64,000 bases of DNA from Sisyra terminalis (taxonomy: Eukaryota; Arthropoda; Insecta; Neuroptera; Sisyridae): NCBI GenBank assembly GCA_958496175.1, contig OY292275.1:31349001-31413000 (forward strand), given 5' to 3'. Both the position numbers and the translations under genes were made by a program. Positions 23,819 to 35,848 of this stretch are shown here, one piece after another (positions within the stretch are counted from its first letter, which is position 1; every line of letters begins with the position of its first letter). The notes under the pieces were generated by a model. That model was not told the origin of the DNA and searched no databases. It saw nothing but the letters and a program-made list of their open reading frames with translations.

Positions 23819-24558
23819 ATGAATTGAATTGAAATCAGTGTTACATGTACCTACGATAAACTTTATTAAAATATGAAAGGAAATAAGTTTATTGGAAAAT
23901 TCTTCTCTTTTTTAAAACAGCAGGATCTCTCAAAACCAATTAACTCATGAAAATAAAAACGCTGATAAACATTCTTAGAATATTATATTGTGTAACTAAA
24001 TACACCAAATACTATTTAACTTCTTTTAAATACGAAAGAAAAAAAACGGAAAATAACTCGCACATTAAGGTTTCGTACCAACTTGTTGGTACTTGGCAGA
24101 CAGTTTGTCCATCACAGGAAGTGCGGTGGACTTCGGACTTTTCCGAATATTTTAAGTTTTTTCTTCCCTTCCACCAAAATCCATCTCAACCTCTCAACCA
24201 GTTTCATGAAGTATTTGCAAAATTTCAGCAATCGCAAAAACCTTAAGTTTGTTTCGACAATGCCGTTAATTTTTTTTAAATTTGGAATTCAAAATAACAT
24301 CCATGGTTTATAAACAATTAATTAAAATAACAGGAATTTTGATAAAAAAATTTTTAACGCAGATTATTGATTTTGCAACGTTTTAGCCATTTTATTTAGC
24401 CTTCATCAGGCGTTTCAATTTACATGCGTAACAATATAAAACCAATAACTGATGTAAACAATTGGCAAACTCAAATGTCAAAACACTACAACAAGTAATT
24501 ATTTATTACAAACAATAGTAATCAAAGAGCTGATAGTTGAAATTTCTGCACTTAAACT
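23819..24558. other. intergenic DNA with a TE-like fragment
   Basis: The frame at 23947-24246 has a somewhat protein-like second half but no family I recognise. At 24374-24415 the order GCAACGTTTTAGCC...TTAGCCTTCATCAGGCG resembles a motif pair common at the edges of insect dispersed repeats; its role is unknown. The LINE remnant follows directly. Confidence 0.35.
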
Positions 24559-24857
24559 AAGCCGAGAGCTTTGAAATATTTTGCTTGAGAAAAATTGAGA
24601 AAATTAAATGGACAGATCGAATCACAAACGCAGGAGTATAGAGGAAAGTAAATGAAGAAAGAAATACTTACATATATTTTGAGAGGAAAGGGATTCATAG
24701 ACGATGAGAAGGGAAACTGGAATGTTCCAAGAAAAGAGAAAGAAGACGAATTGAGATCTTGGATTTATTGAAACAAGAAATGGATTTCCCGGATTTGGAA
24801 AAGCTTGTCAGAAATTTACGACGTAGGAAAGAAGAATTCAATCAATCGGGAAACTGA
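24559..24857 (+). pseudogene. LINE reverse transcriptase C-terminal remnant
   Basis: One plus-strand frame from 24561 to a TGA at 24855-24857 reads AESFEIFCLRKIEKIKWTDR, ITNAGV-stop-RKVNEERN, a short diverged stretch, EGKL and then RRRIEILDLLKQEMDFPD, with a final NQSGN. The order of SFEIFCLRK, (K)WTDRITN, VNEER and EGKL is the signature of the region C-terminal to the reverse transcriptase in many insect non-LTR retrotransposons. Two internal stops (after ITNAGV and after IHRR) and a shortened middle show it is dead. The upstream RT domain is absent, as expected for a 5'-truncated LINE. Confidence 0.65.
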
Positions 24858-27800
24858 ACCTACCACCAGACAAAAATAGAAAAAAAAGCTAAGTTAAATC
24901 AAAAAAGAAGGAAGTACCATATGTATTTTAAAAACTTCATTTTTAATTTGAATTTCATACTTACTCATTATTTACTGTTTTTACTCATATTTGAAAATAT
25001 AAAATCGATTTCAATTGCCATTGAAATAATGTTTGCATCTTTATTTTCTTATACGATTAAATCTGTAAAATTCGATCAAAAATATAATAATATACAACAC
25101 GTTTTTGACGGTACATTGTTATATATTTATTCAAAATACACATTTCAAATAGTTTATAATGTTGGTACAACCATTGTTCATTTTATGTTATAAAGCTTTA
25201 TTTAGATTTATTAAATCTTAATAGGATGGATGTACAGTGTACACTGTAGTACAGTTATGATAAAAATGGACCAAACATTTATTTTGACTTTTTCCTAGGG
25301 GAAACAGATAAAATACAGTTTATAAAACATAGAAAAAATTGAGCAAATGCAAAACTTTCTTTAAGTTTCTGTTTTTAAACCTTGTAGATATCTAACGACC
25401 AATAAAAACCAATGGCTTTTTAAAGTTAGTAACATTACACCATTTTATATATTTATCTTCATATATGTAGGTAGGTACACATTTTATTTATAATTTTTAT
25501 ATATTTTAAATATTTTGTTTTCTTATAAAGTGTAGACGTACTGAGTGTTAATATTATATAATAAATATTCATTTATTGTATAGTTAAAATTATTTATAGT
25601 AATTTACATAATTGAAGCTTTAAGCCATTTTTATTCATTCAAATAAAAAGAATGTCAAGTTAATTAATTTTGATAGAAATTGTATGTTTACTTATAATAT
25701 TTATATCAAAATATTATAACAAGGTAATTTCAAAACTCGTCATTCATATACCCTGTTTGTTCAATGTTCCGAAATAAGTATAAAAAAACAGAAGAAAAAA
25801 GAAAAATATTTTTATAATTTTTAAAAGTGCATTTTTATACTCCAATACTCAAAGTAATAGACTCAATTAAATAAATTCTATATTTTGATTGATTTAAAAA
25901 ATTTATAAATAATGTTATCACAATTCTGCAAACATCTTATGATATTTAAACTTAAATATTGAAGCATTTTTTAATTTCAATTATTATTTTTTATAGTTAC
26001 AATAGTAATTATCCCTTAGTGTTATGTTAATTATGATAAAATCTATTTAAATATATATTATCATGGAAAATTGACTCAATAAAAACTATTTTAATTAGCT
26101 GTTTACATAGAGAAGATAAATAATTTGGCAAATTTTAAACAGCTTTGAAGGATATTAGGAAATAGCTTGACAGATAATTGTAATAATGAATATATCTTTT
26201 TTCTTTCTTATGGATGATTGTTATAAAAATATAATTTATTTTAGTATGTGAAGTAGGTAAATATTCATTTATTATTCCTATGGTAAAGGATCAATAAAGC
26301 AGTAGTTGGATCTGTTAGAATGAGATGAATAAGGTAAACCAAATACAATAAATCCTAAGCACATCAAAGATAGAATAACTAACCCTCATATTTTACCTAA
26401 TATTTACCCTAATATTTTTATAGTAAATTTTTAAGGTAGTTCTCACGGATGACGCCCTAATTTTAAGCGTTTTTTGGGAACTCAATTTCATTTTTATCAG
26501 TTGTTTATATTTTATTGATTATTTTTTCTAACTTTAATTTTGTTTTATTTATTTTTGTGTATACACTTTTGACTAAAAATATTTAATCAAGAAATTCATC
26601 TCGAAAAAATGTACACTCACTGTCTTCACGATTTCAGCTGATTGGTTCATCGCAAATAAAAAAATTGATGATTTCAGTTCACTGTGTGCGTTTACATGTG
26701 CTGAGCTCACCTTATGAATTGGATGGAAGACAGTCGCTCAAATTATTTAACGAATTCATATTTAAAAAATTATCATCAATTTTTATCATCATATTCTACA
26801 CAAGTCAAAGAACCAATTTATGTAAAAAAAAAACGTAGAGAAAATTTATAAAAAATTGAAAAAATTAAAGTTTTTTGAACTTTTTTCGGGTCCGGGTGGC
26901 GAAGTCGCACGCTACGCATCTATGGCACTGTATGATACGTATACCACTGCTTAAAAATCCATATTACATCAACTTAATCATTTTCAAAAAAAAATAGGAA
27001 TTATAATAAAATTGTTAATTACGTGTTTTTTTTTTCTCAAATTTCCATAATGAAAGTTATTAATTTTACGTACTATACATATATCTTCATATCGTATTAA
27101 ATTGGAATAAGTACATACATCATATTAAGTTCGTAAAAAAAAAATTAAACCAATTCATAAGAACCTTTTTTTTAATAATTTTAAGATTTTCAAACAAAGT
27201 AACTTTAAATTTAATGATTTTTATTTAATTTTTTTAAAGAACATGTATTTAATACAATAATTTTTATCCACACCAATATAAATATAAAAGTTTACTAAAA
27301 ACTTATCATGTAAGATGATTTAACTTTTTATTTTCCAATTTTGATATCTTTAAAATTTTCATTTAATTGAAAATTTATTGTTCTTTAATTACTAACAAAT
27401 ATATCCCAAAATTTCATTAATAATTTTTTTGTAAGCTTCACTGAAATTTTCAGTGAAAGCCAATTTAAAAAAAGAGTTTTTAAGTTATAATTTTTTTTTC
27501 AATTTTTAATTTTATTTTATTTTCACTATTCTGATATGCATACAAATTTTAAATGAATTTCAATTTTTTTATTTTGGTTGTATCTACCATTTATGAAAAG
27601 AAACATTTACATATAAAAATACACTTAAACATACATAGTTTCATTTACGCAATATTTTACTGTAGCTGAAAGGCACAATTAAATGACAGGATGGTTTAAT
27701 AACATTAATACATAGAGACCCTTATAATACGTATATTTTATTTTTCCTAAAAGTACAAATATGATATTTTTATTATTTATTTTAAAAATAAATTTCATAT

Positions 27801-29689
27801 TTATGTAGATGCTAATTAAGATGTACCAAAAATTTAAAAAAAAATAATAAATAACTTTTTTTTTCTAAACTTCAAACAAGATCATAAGTTTTATGAAGGT
27901 ATAAAAAAGCAAGTGTTGCTTTCTTGAATCGTTATTTTTTTTGGATAGGTATTCTGATTTTTCTAGCACGACTAATCATATTTAGCTTACAATTCATGTA
28001 TATGTTTTTAGAACATATATATTTTTTTAAATTCAATTATTCCATACATTATTCCAACTTTAGTGGGTCTGTTTGTCTTGTATAGATGTTCAAAATATGA
28101 AGCATAAATGTAGTAGGCATTCTTTTTTTAAAGGGAGCTATAATTATTTTAGAATAGCTATTGTTTGTGTGAAAAAAATATCAAGGATAACTATAACTCG
28201 TTTCAAAAAGGAGAAATCTTACAATGTAGGTAAAATATTTCAGTGACAGAAATCTTTAAAAGCTCAAAATTCTTGTATTTTTTTTGGTGTTAAAGATTAG
28301 TGTTGGTGAATATAAATATCAAATAAGAAAACAAAATTCATCCAATTCATAAATGAAAAAAAATATATTTTTCATTTTAGAAAGATTGTATTAACTGTTT
28401 CAACTATCTTCGTTAATTGTGGTCTTACAACATGTATCTTCCAAATTAATCATTATTTTCTAAAAAAAAAGAATCATCTAAAAATAAATGAGATCACAAT
28501 TTAAGTGTATATAATTTGTGACCCACATTGGAAAAATCATTAATCCGTACTTTTATATTTTTCAAAAGTTTTTTAACGGCTATAATATGATAAATCGATT
28601 ATAATGTTATAATGCATCACTGTCAGTTTAAGTTACTTCATACCCTCAAGTAACCTTTTAGCAAAGAAAATAAATCAACGATCTACAGAATAAATAAAAT
28701 ACATACTGAAGATCAAATATATTTTGAACTATTTATGACTACTAAAATAAGACATTACTTCTCTTTAGTTAGCACCATGCTAAATTTCTTGTTTCCTATT
28801 TGCCAAATAAGAATACATATGGGTAATTTTTCAAAACTGTAAACTACTCAACATTCATATTATGATTACAATAAATCAAAATATTATGGAAAATAAACAT
28901 ACTTATTAACGAATCAACCTGGAAGTTCACTGTATCCTAAAGAGTTGGTAAGTTTAAAGAATATTTAATACGAATGACTATTGTTTTGGAAGTATCAAAA
29001 AAAGATAATTTATATCGCTTTTAATGTTCTCCATATTTTAATATTTCTCCAAATATTTCTTATGTATATTCCTCCATAGAAAATAATTTAACAATTTTAC
29101 TTAAATGAATCTCTAAACTAAAATTATTTTTCCATCTTTTTATTCTGAAAAACGTAAGTATGGGAACGCTTTATTTTCGAACAATAATTGAAGTATCAAA
29201 TAAAATATTTTTTCAGTCAAATCTTTATGATCATCATAAACTGAACATCATAGTTTCGCAAAATTCTTATGTTTAAGGTACACCAACGAAATCAAGAAAT
29301 TTTAGAGGTATAGTTAAAACCAATGAAACTCTTTGAAAGCAAGAGATACTCGTTTTTAATATGCACCCAAAAATAAACTACGCTGTGTAGAAAAACTTAG
29401 TTTTAATGTCCGATTAGTTTTTAGGTAATTGAGTTCATTAATAATTATATAAGGAAAATGCTATGTGAGGATCAATTTAGTACTCCGTCTATAGGTTTTT
29501 AAAGGAAAATAAGAGTTATTTTTTCTGCTAATATATCTCCAAATGGTTTACAATCAAACAGCACTTTTTTTCTATAAAGTGTTTTTTCTCTGTAGCGATA
29601 ACTTTCAGCATAACGGTAAGCTATGTGTAGGTATTAAGTAGCTTATCATTTTCTCACAAAACCCATTTTTTTCACGTCATACCAATTAA
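24858..29689. other. very AT-rich intergenic DNA
   Basis: No gene recognised in nearly 5 kb. The 90-codon frame at 24921-25193 is hydrophobic and AT-driven. A single GC-rich island at 26886-26932 (GGGTCCGGGTGGCGAAGTCG followed by CACGCTACGCATC) stands out and resembles a TE end. Poly-A and poly-T runs dominate. Confidence 0.5.
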
Positions 29690-29746
29690 TAACCACGGTC
29701 CGTCATCACCATCAGTGTGCCACGACACACGATTTGCAGAACACTG
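29690..29746 (-). mobile_element. hAT element end, truncated (element 0)
   Basis: Read on the minus strand from 29746 the sequence is CAGTGTTCTGCAAATCGTG then TGTCGTGGCACACTGATGG, the typical start of an insect hAT element (CAGTGTTTC.CAAAC.GTGTGTCG). Its terminal base directly abuts the 8-base string ATCTAGAA at 29747-29754. The other end of this element was not found upstream, so it is truncated. Confidence 0.6.
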
Positions 29747-29754
29747 ATCTAGAA

Positions 29755-30105
29755 CAGTGGTGCGTAAACATATGAGTCACGACCCCCAGAGGGTTCGCGA
29801 GGCAATTTTTCAGAGTCACAAAATTCAAAGAAATTTAAATGACAGTTAAAAATATTCGACTCTTCTTCAACAAGTATCAACAAGCATTAATCAAGTATCA
29901 ACAAGTATTATTTTTAAAAATACCACTATTTTTTCAACAAAAATATTTGTCTAAAATTAATCCAATTAAAAACACTCTGTACGCGGAAATCCCGAAAAAA
30001 TGTTTATTTTATCTAGGCTAATGATAAAAAAATTTCATCTAGGGGTCGCTTAAAAGTTTTACTCATAATCGGAGGTTGAAAATGAAAATAGTTTGCACAC
30101 CACTA
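29755..30105. mobile_element. hAT MITE with 8-base target duplication (element 1)
   Basis: 351 bases from CAGTGGTGCGTAAAC to GTTTGCACACCACTA. The ends are imperfect inverted repeats (AGTGGTG(C/T)G(T/C)AAAC). Exact ATCTAGAA duplications flank it at 29747-29754 and 30106-30113, the 8-base length diagnostic of hAT transposition. The subterminal region contains CACGACCCCC and GGTTCGCGAGGC on the left and AGGGGTCGC on the right. The interior (29839-30021) is open on plus but made of Q/K/I-rich low-complexity codons, not a transposase. Confidence 0.85.
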
Positions 30106-30113
30106 ATCTAGAA

Positions 30114-30314
30114 CAATGCTCCTCAAACTTTGCCATACCACAACTCTCACCAGATAAGAAATCCAAGGACCCTATCGCCCAAAATTTTAAAACTTAAGTG
30201 ACCAGCAGTATTATATTTATGTACCATTATTTATTATTATAGAAATATGTGGCTCTCTAGTAGTAGTTTCATGGTCTCTTAGAGGTCCGCGTCTCCTAGT
30301 TAATAAAGCACTAA
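30114..30314. mobile_element. second hAT MITE sharing the same target (element 2)
   Basis: 201 bases from CAATGCTCCTCAAAC to AAAGCACTA. Flanked by ATCTAGAA at 30106-30113 and again at 30315-30322, so the left duplication is shared with element 1. The subterminal words (CTCCTCAAACTTTGCC on the left, AGGTCCGCGTCTCC on the right) are of hAT type and differ from those of element 1. No transposase. Confidence 0.75.
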
Positions 30315-30322
30315 TCTAGAAA

Positions 30323-33300
30323 GTCTATAAAAATAGTTTACTTATAGACACTCGTATTAATTTTGTAAGCTGTGTTTTAATCAAGTTATATTTGAGGAAC
30401 GTGAGATTAGCGCATAATCAAATTTTGCATTAAATTGGGCACAAGGGTGAAGGAATGCACAATCGATTAACCTCATTTCATACCAAAAATATCCAAATCA
30501 GTGAAATTAAATCGTTAGGCTTGACTTGGCTGATTTGGACGCCTCTATATAAAACTACAATCAAAAGCAAATGCAAGAATAAATTTTGTCAACTGTGTCA
30601 TTATTTCTCCGCAAGTTGTGCACGTTATTTTTTGTGTCCTAGTAAAACATTTGATTTTAGAAAAAAATAATCTAAATACTGGTTTAAAAAAATCTCATAA
30701 AACTTTAATATATAGAAACTGAAATCTATTATGTCTATAAAGTTTATAAATTTAAATAAAAACTGTAAATTGTTACGAAAAAAAATGATTAGAGAAGATC
30801 CATAACTATCATTTTCGAAACAATTACATAAAGTAAAGACATTTACATATTTCATTCTGGCACTAATAATCACTTTATTATCTCTTTACTGTATTTAAAT
30901 ATTTAAGTTTTTCCTTTCTTTGGGTTTCAAATGAGTTTACATTGGTAAACTGAAGGTAAATTCTTAAACAGAATATATAAACAATTTTTAATATGTATAT
31001 ATTTGCATATTTTAGTTATTATTTTATTTTTTACTTCTATTTTTCATTGATCTTTGCTTTAATTTTCCATGTATGTACTTTGAATATAGAAAATCAGGCG
31101 TGGATACAGGAAGGAGGAAATGGGTGCAATTTCCCCGCTGTGTATGAAAAATAAAATTGAATGTGCAATTTAATGATTTTTGAAATCGTCAAAAACTTAA
31201 TGAGCTATTTACAATTTACAAGTATCATAATAAAATTATTATTTCTTAACCCTATAAACACAGAAAGTTAATTTAAAATCAGTTTTGTGAAAGATACATG
31301 TAATTGATCCAAAACTACCTTTTTCTCAGAAAAATTCTTAATCCGCATCTGAGGAGAAGCACTAAAATATCGAACTAAGAAATCTGGACCTTCTTTAGCC
31401 CGTGGTAATAAATTTAAAAACTTTTTAATAGTTTTCTCATCAAAATAATAAACCAATGATCTAAAATAAAGAGTTCATGGATCTCATGAACTTGTAAACA
31501 TTTTGAATAGTGCTAATATAAAATTTTGTTTGTTACACATTTAAAAAGTGGTAAAATAAACAGTGTCGCAAAAATAACTACAATAATAAACAGAATAATT
31601 GACAACGTTGAAAATATACTATAAATTTTTGGAATTCTATCATATAATGGCCTAAAAAAACTTATTTCACTTTAAATTATGTAGTAGATATAGCTTTTCT
31701 AAATTCCGTGAAAATTTTTGAAATTTCAACGGGAACGAGAACGGCTTGTGATTAATTACAACTCCATTACGTCATATGCAAGTAAGCATCTTAATTGAAT
31801 ATAGTTCGACCTTTATGATTTCTGAGTCTTGTATTCCATCCTTAAGCTATTACTGATTTAGTGTTCTGATGTTTTTTAAAAAATCTTACAACAGATGTGA
31901 AACTAAGCATTTTGAGCCTTAAATTATAACAAATTTTGTGCGATCTGATATCAGCAATCAATAAGATGAGATAGAAAGAAGATATTTAGAGAATTACTTA
32001 TTTACAAATGTTAGTATGCTCATTCAGAAGTTTTGTAAAATCTCATTTTAAGGTACTAGACAAAAACTTTTAAATAACCATATTTTTAGGGATTCGTTGG
32101 GATAGAACCAAAAGATATATGTGAAGTTTTTGTTGACATGGTTATACATTGAGGCTACACATCATTTGTACATAATACTATTCAATAAGTGTGTAGAAAA
32201 ATAATTAACTTTACTTTGACTGGATTAGGTTAACTTGTTTAATTGCAAATGACGTCACATGCCACCACCATTACAGAAGTAGTGTTATTGGCGTGGTTTT
32301 GAGATTTTAAACTTTAACATCGATTTTTAGTAATAGTACCGTAGTGTTCCCGGAAATATAAATGTACTATGTTTATAATGCAATAAAGAACTACTTAAAA
32401 TAATTTTCCAAAATAAGTCAAAACTTCTTTCGTTGTATTTTTTAGTTCATTAAATATTGTATATTTGATTTCTGAATCAATTTCCATTATTCAATTATCA
32501 TTTTGTAATTCCTTCTTAAAATTCTATAGTGTATTAAACAAAAAGGAAAAAAAATAAAAATAACGAAATTGAAGCATTCTGTAAAACAAAATGAAAATAA
32601 ACAAAAAGAAGAAAAAAATTCGAAATAAATTTATTGAGGAAATACATCACAATTCACCAAAACTTGTTTTTTTTTCTGCTAACACGAAATATTTAAGAAC
32701 TTAAGTAGATACTGTCTTTGTACTTTTGAGAATCATTCATAGCTTGCATTTCCCTTAATTACAAAATCAAAAAAAAAAATTGAAAATATCCACTCTGAAT
32801 ATTTTTATACAAAGTAAGTACTATCGTTTTAATACTCTCATGAAAAGTTCATACATGAAATGTTTAAAGTTATTACAAAGAGTTATTTAATATTTAAATA
32901 AATAATATTACTTGTAGGACACGCAAGCTTGAAAATACTTCATAAATTTGTCTTTAATCTATAAAAAACAATTAATTCAATAATAATAATTAAATTAAAA
33001 AAGATAAGTTATAAATAATAAAAAATTATTAAAATAAAACATAACTTACAAACTTCTACCAACATTAAATATTAACAAAATAACATTATTTAATGATAAT
33101 ATAAAATTTTACAGACAAAATTTAATAATTTTCGGAGTCAAAAGATTTTCTATTTCTACATGACTTAAAAACTTACAAATTATAAATTTTTGATATTTTT
33201 CGAAATTATTAAACCACGAAATAAAAAAAAATAGTTGGCATTTAAATGAGTGAACAAAATCAGCGGAAATGCTTTTTTTAAATATTTATCCTATAGTAAA

Positions 33301-34834
33301 TATTAAGACTCCGGAAATTCAAAAATTATTATGTGGCACGAATTTATTAAATGATTTTATTTTCTTTTAGAAACTCTCCATTGGAGGCATGTAGATAATA
33401 TACGTAACAAAATAATTTACATTTTTTTTAATTTCAAATCTGGCACAACAATAATTTTTAACACATTTTACATTTTCATATTATATAAATTAACATCATT
33501 CGTACAACAAATAGAGAGCAATAATTACGTTTATACTTAAAACGTATGATTTTTATTTACAAAAATACAAATGAGAAATTTACAATGAAGATTAATTATA
33601 GGCAATAATGTCGGTGTACAAATAAATATGATTTAGTTCGCTTAACTTTATCTAATACAACAGTCACATCAACCTTACATTTTTCTAAATTTACAATGTC
33701 AATTTGATTGATGAGTTTCAACTACAAAATCAGATATAAAAAATTGATTGTTATAAATAAAGCTTATAGACGATTTAGTAATAACTAATAATGTTTGCAT
33801 CAAAATTAAGGGTTCAGTTAGTTTTCAAACAAACTTAAAAAGCGTAATGGTTTTAAAGCATTGTTTTCAAAAGCAATTTCAAAGTTGCGACAAAACTAAA
33901 GGAGCCAATTTATTTAAATGCCTCTTATTCTTGGCGTGAATAATTAATGCCCTAAAATACTGAGATTTGGCTTAACGTAAACATTATTAATATGGAGAAT
34001 GCTGATAAAATTACAAAAAAAAAAATATTACTTAACGTACAAATGCAATACCTTGTTTTTAGGAATTTTTAATTGATGTAAACAATTTAAGTATTGGTTC
34101 TTTGTATTTTACTAAGAACGTAGGCAAAATATAAAATTAAGTAAAAATGAAAGTTTGTAATATTACAATGGGGTTTTTAGGAGCTATGATAATTATTATA
34201 GATAACTGACCAAAACAAATTTTAGTTGCATCGTTTTCATAAAAGCGCACAAATTTGAACACTGGCCTATGTAATTTATCTACTTGAATTTTGGCGGTAT
34301 TGTTTTATGATTAGAATTGCCACTTTTTTTAAATACTCAACAATATATTATTTTGAAATTGAATGAAGAATAATTACAGCAAAAAAAGAAAATTGTCAAA
34401 AAAAAATTGAACAAAACTTTAATCTTTTAATTTTGATAATTACTTTATATAAATATAAAGAAAATGCTTTCCATTGGTTATGCAATAAAAGAGGTTCCTT
34501 CTAGACAAATGGCATTTGTGAACCCATAAATATTTCTTCTTTTATTTTATATTTTTTATGACTTTATGGTTGATTTACGAATGAATTTTTTATTTCAATG
34601 GAGATAAACTAAAATTAGATAAATATATAGATAGTCTTTTGAAATAATTTTAAACAAGATAAAAGTTTTAATAATGAAGATAATGCGATTTTGACATCTA
34701 CAGACTACATCAATTAACTGCGCTACAGTTGTTTGCGATGCCCAATAATTGAAAAAGAAATATGAGAGTAAAATTTCGTGATAACGGTAATCGGTACAAG
34801 CCAATTTTTGTTGATCGCCACTTTCGACATAGTG
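30323..34834. other. AT-rich intergenic DNA downstream of the zinc-finger gene
   Basis: No gene recognised. A GGCGTGGATACAGGAAGGAG-type string at 31098-31130 with GCAATTTCCCCG resembles a degraded dispersed repeat. A TGACGTCA (CRE-type) motif lies at about 32250-32257. The frames at 30455-30670, 30625-30873 and 31268-31456 lack family features. Confidence 0.45.
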
Positions 34835-34990
34835 GAGTGCCAATGTGGTGGATTCATTATTAACCTGCAAGGGTTTTAGTAACCTAGAGTGGAATGCGGC
34901 AGTGTTAGCGCCGCGACGCTTATAAATCGATAGCCGCAAGGTCGCGTGCCACCAAACCAGACGGTCTGGCGACAACCACCCCCATATGTC
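34835..34990. promoter_or_regulatory. GC-richer block downstream of the zinc-finger gene, possible conserved element
   Basis: Against a strongly AT-rich background this segment holds CCGCGACGC, GCCGCAAGGTCGCGTGCC, and the palindrome CCAGAC-G-GTCTGG (about 34957-34969). It lies about 0.9 kb past the stop codon of the gene on the same strand sense, so it may be in a long 3' UTR or be a downstream regulatory element. The minus frame at 34595-34975 covers it but degenerates into hydrophobic low-complexity residues and is not convincing protein. Confidence 0.25.
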
Positions 34991-35727
34991 TGTTTACACC
35001 TACACAATGGGGCATTGTTGTACTATTTGTTGATTTTGGAAGTAGTTCAACATGTTGTTTGTAGAATATTTATTATCAGCCACGTAATTTATTTTTTTTT
35101 CGACTGAAGTTGACATTGACAAAATAGTTGGAAGATTTGTACGTCAAACAGTCAAACATAAAAATTCAATTGCGTAATGGAATCTACAGATGGGGAAACG
35201 AAAATAGTTACTTGTGAATTATTTTTACGCATCCATATATAGAAAACGCAAATTTAATTCATCCAATTATTTTCACAGCTGTAATTATTTGAAAACTTGA
35301 TAAAATGTATTAATTGTATAGAAAAGAACAATTAACACAAAAGAAAAACATTTATTTAATGTATTAATATAATGTTGAGTAATTTCAAGAAAATATAACT
35401 TTCAAGGCGATGCAAAACCGCCTACCAGAAACGTTCATCATGTTCATTGACGCGGAGCAATGTGACTAATTAACTATCTATTCTAACGTTCTGTTATATT
35501 TGTCGAGTATACTAAGACTATTAATTGTATTTGTAAAAAAACTGCAATGATAAAAAATCAAAAATAATTTTAGTAGTTGCTTTTTCTTTTTAAAATTTGA
35601 TGGAGGAAAAAACTGTACATGAGTTTAAAAGAATGGCGGCACATGCATTATAGATATAAATAGTAGAGATGTTGAAACTGGCAAGAATAACTTAGATTTA
35701 TGCATACGAAGTGTATGAAAAATATAT

Positions 35728-35739
35728 TTTATTTTTATT
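35728..35739 (-). terminator. candidate polyadenylation signals
   Basis: Two overlapping AATAAA hexamers on the minus strand (TTTATT on plus at 35728-35733 and 35734-35739) lie 110-121 bases past the stop codon at 35849-35851. Another hexamer is at 35351-35356. In such AT-rich DNA hexamers are frequent, so which one is used cannot be decided. Confidence 0.3.
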
Positions 35740-35848
35740 TTTTTGAAAAAAATGGCAGTAATGCCCATTAATGTGATTGTCTATGGAATGAAATTAATTT
35801 TTAACTGGCCTTTAAGCCACACAGCCGAAGAACATAACGTGAATGGAA

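Noticed and set aside
23947..24313. Plus-strand frames of 99 and 76 codons
   Set aside because: Overlapping frames, no recognisable domain, and surrounded by TE-like DNA.
24921..25193. 90-codon hydrophobic frame, possible membrane protein
   Set aside because: Codon content is what AT-rich random sequence gives (F, I, L, Y, N, K); no start context or homology.
26886..26932. GC island with GTAGCGTGCGA (minus sense), as in family X copy A
   Set aside because: Only about 11 bases match the family X end and the remainder differs, so a third copy cannot be claimed.
34595..34975. 126-codon minus-strand frame downstream of the zinc-finger gene
   Set aside because: The first part is explained by the GC-rich block and the rest is hydrophobic low-complexity; no domain, no supported start.
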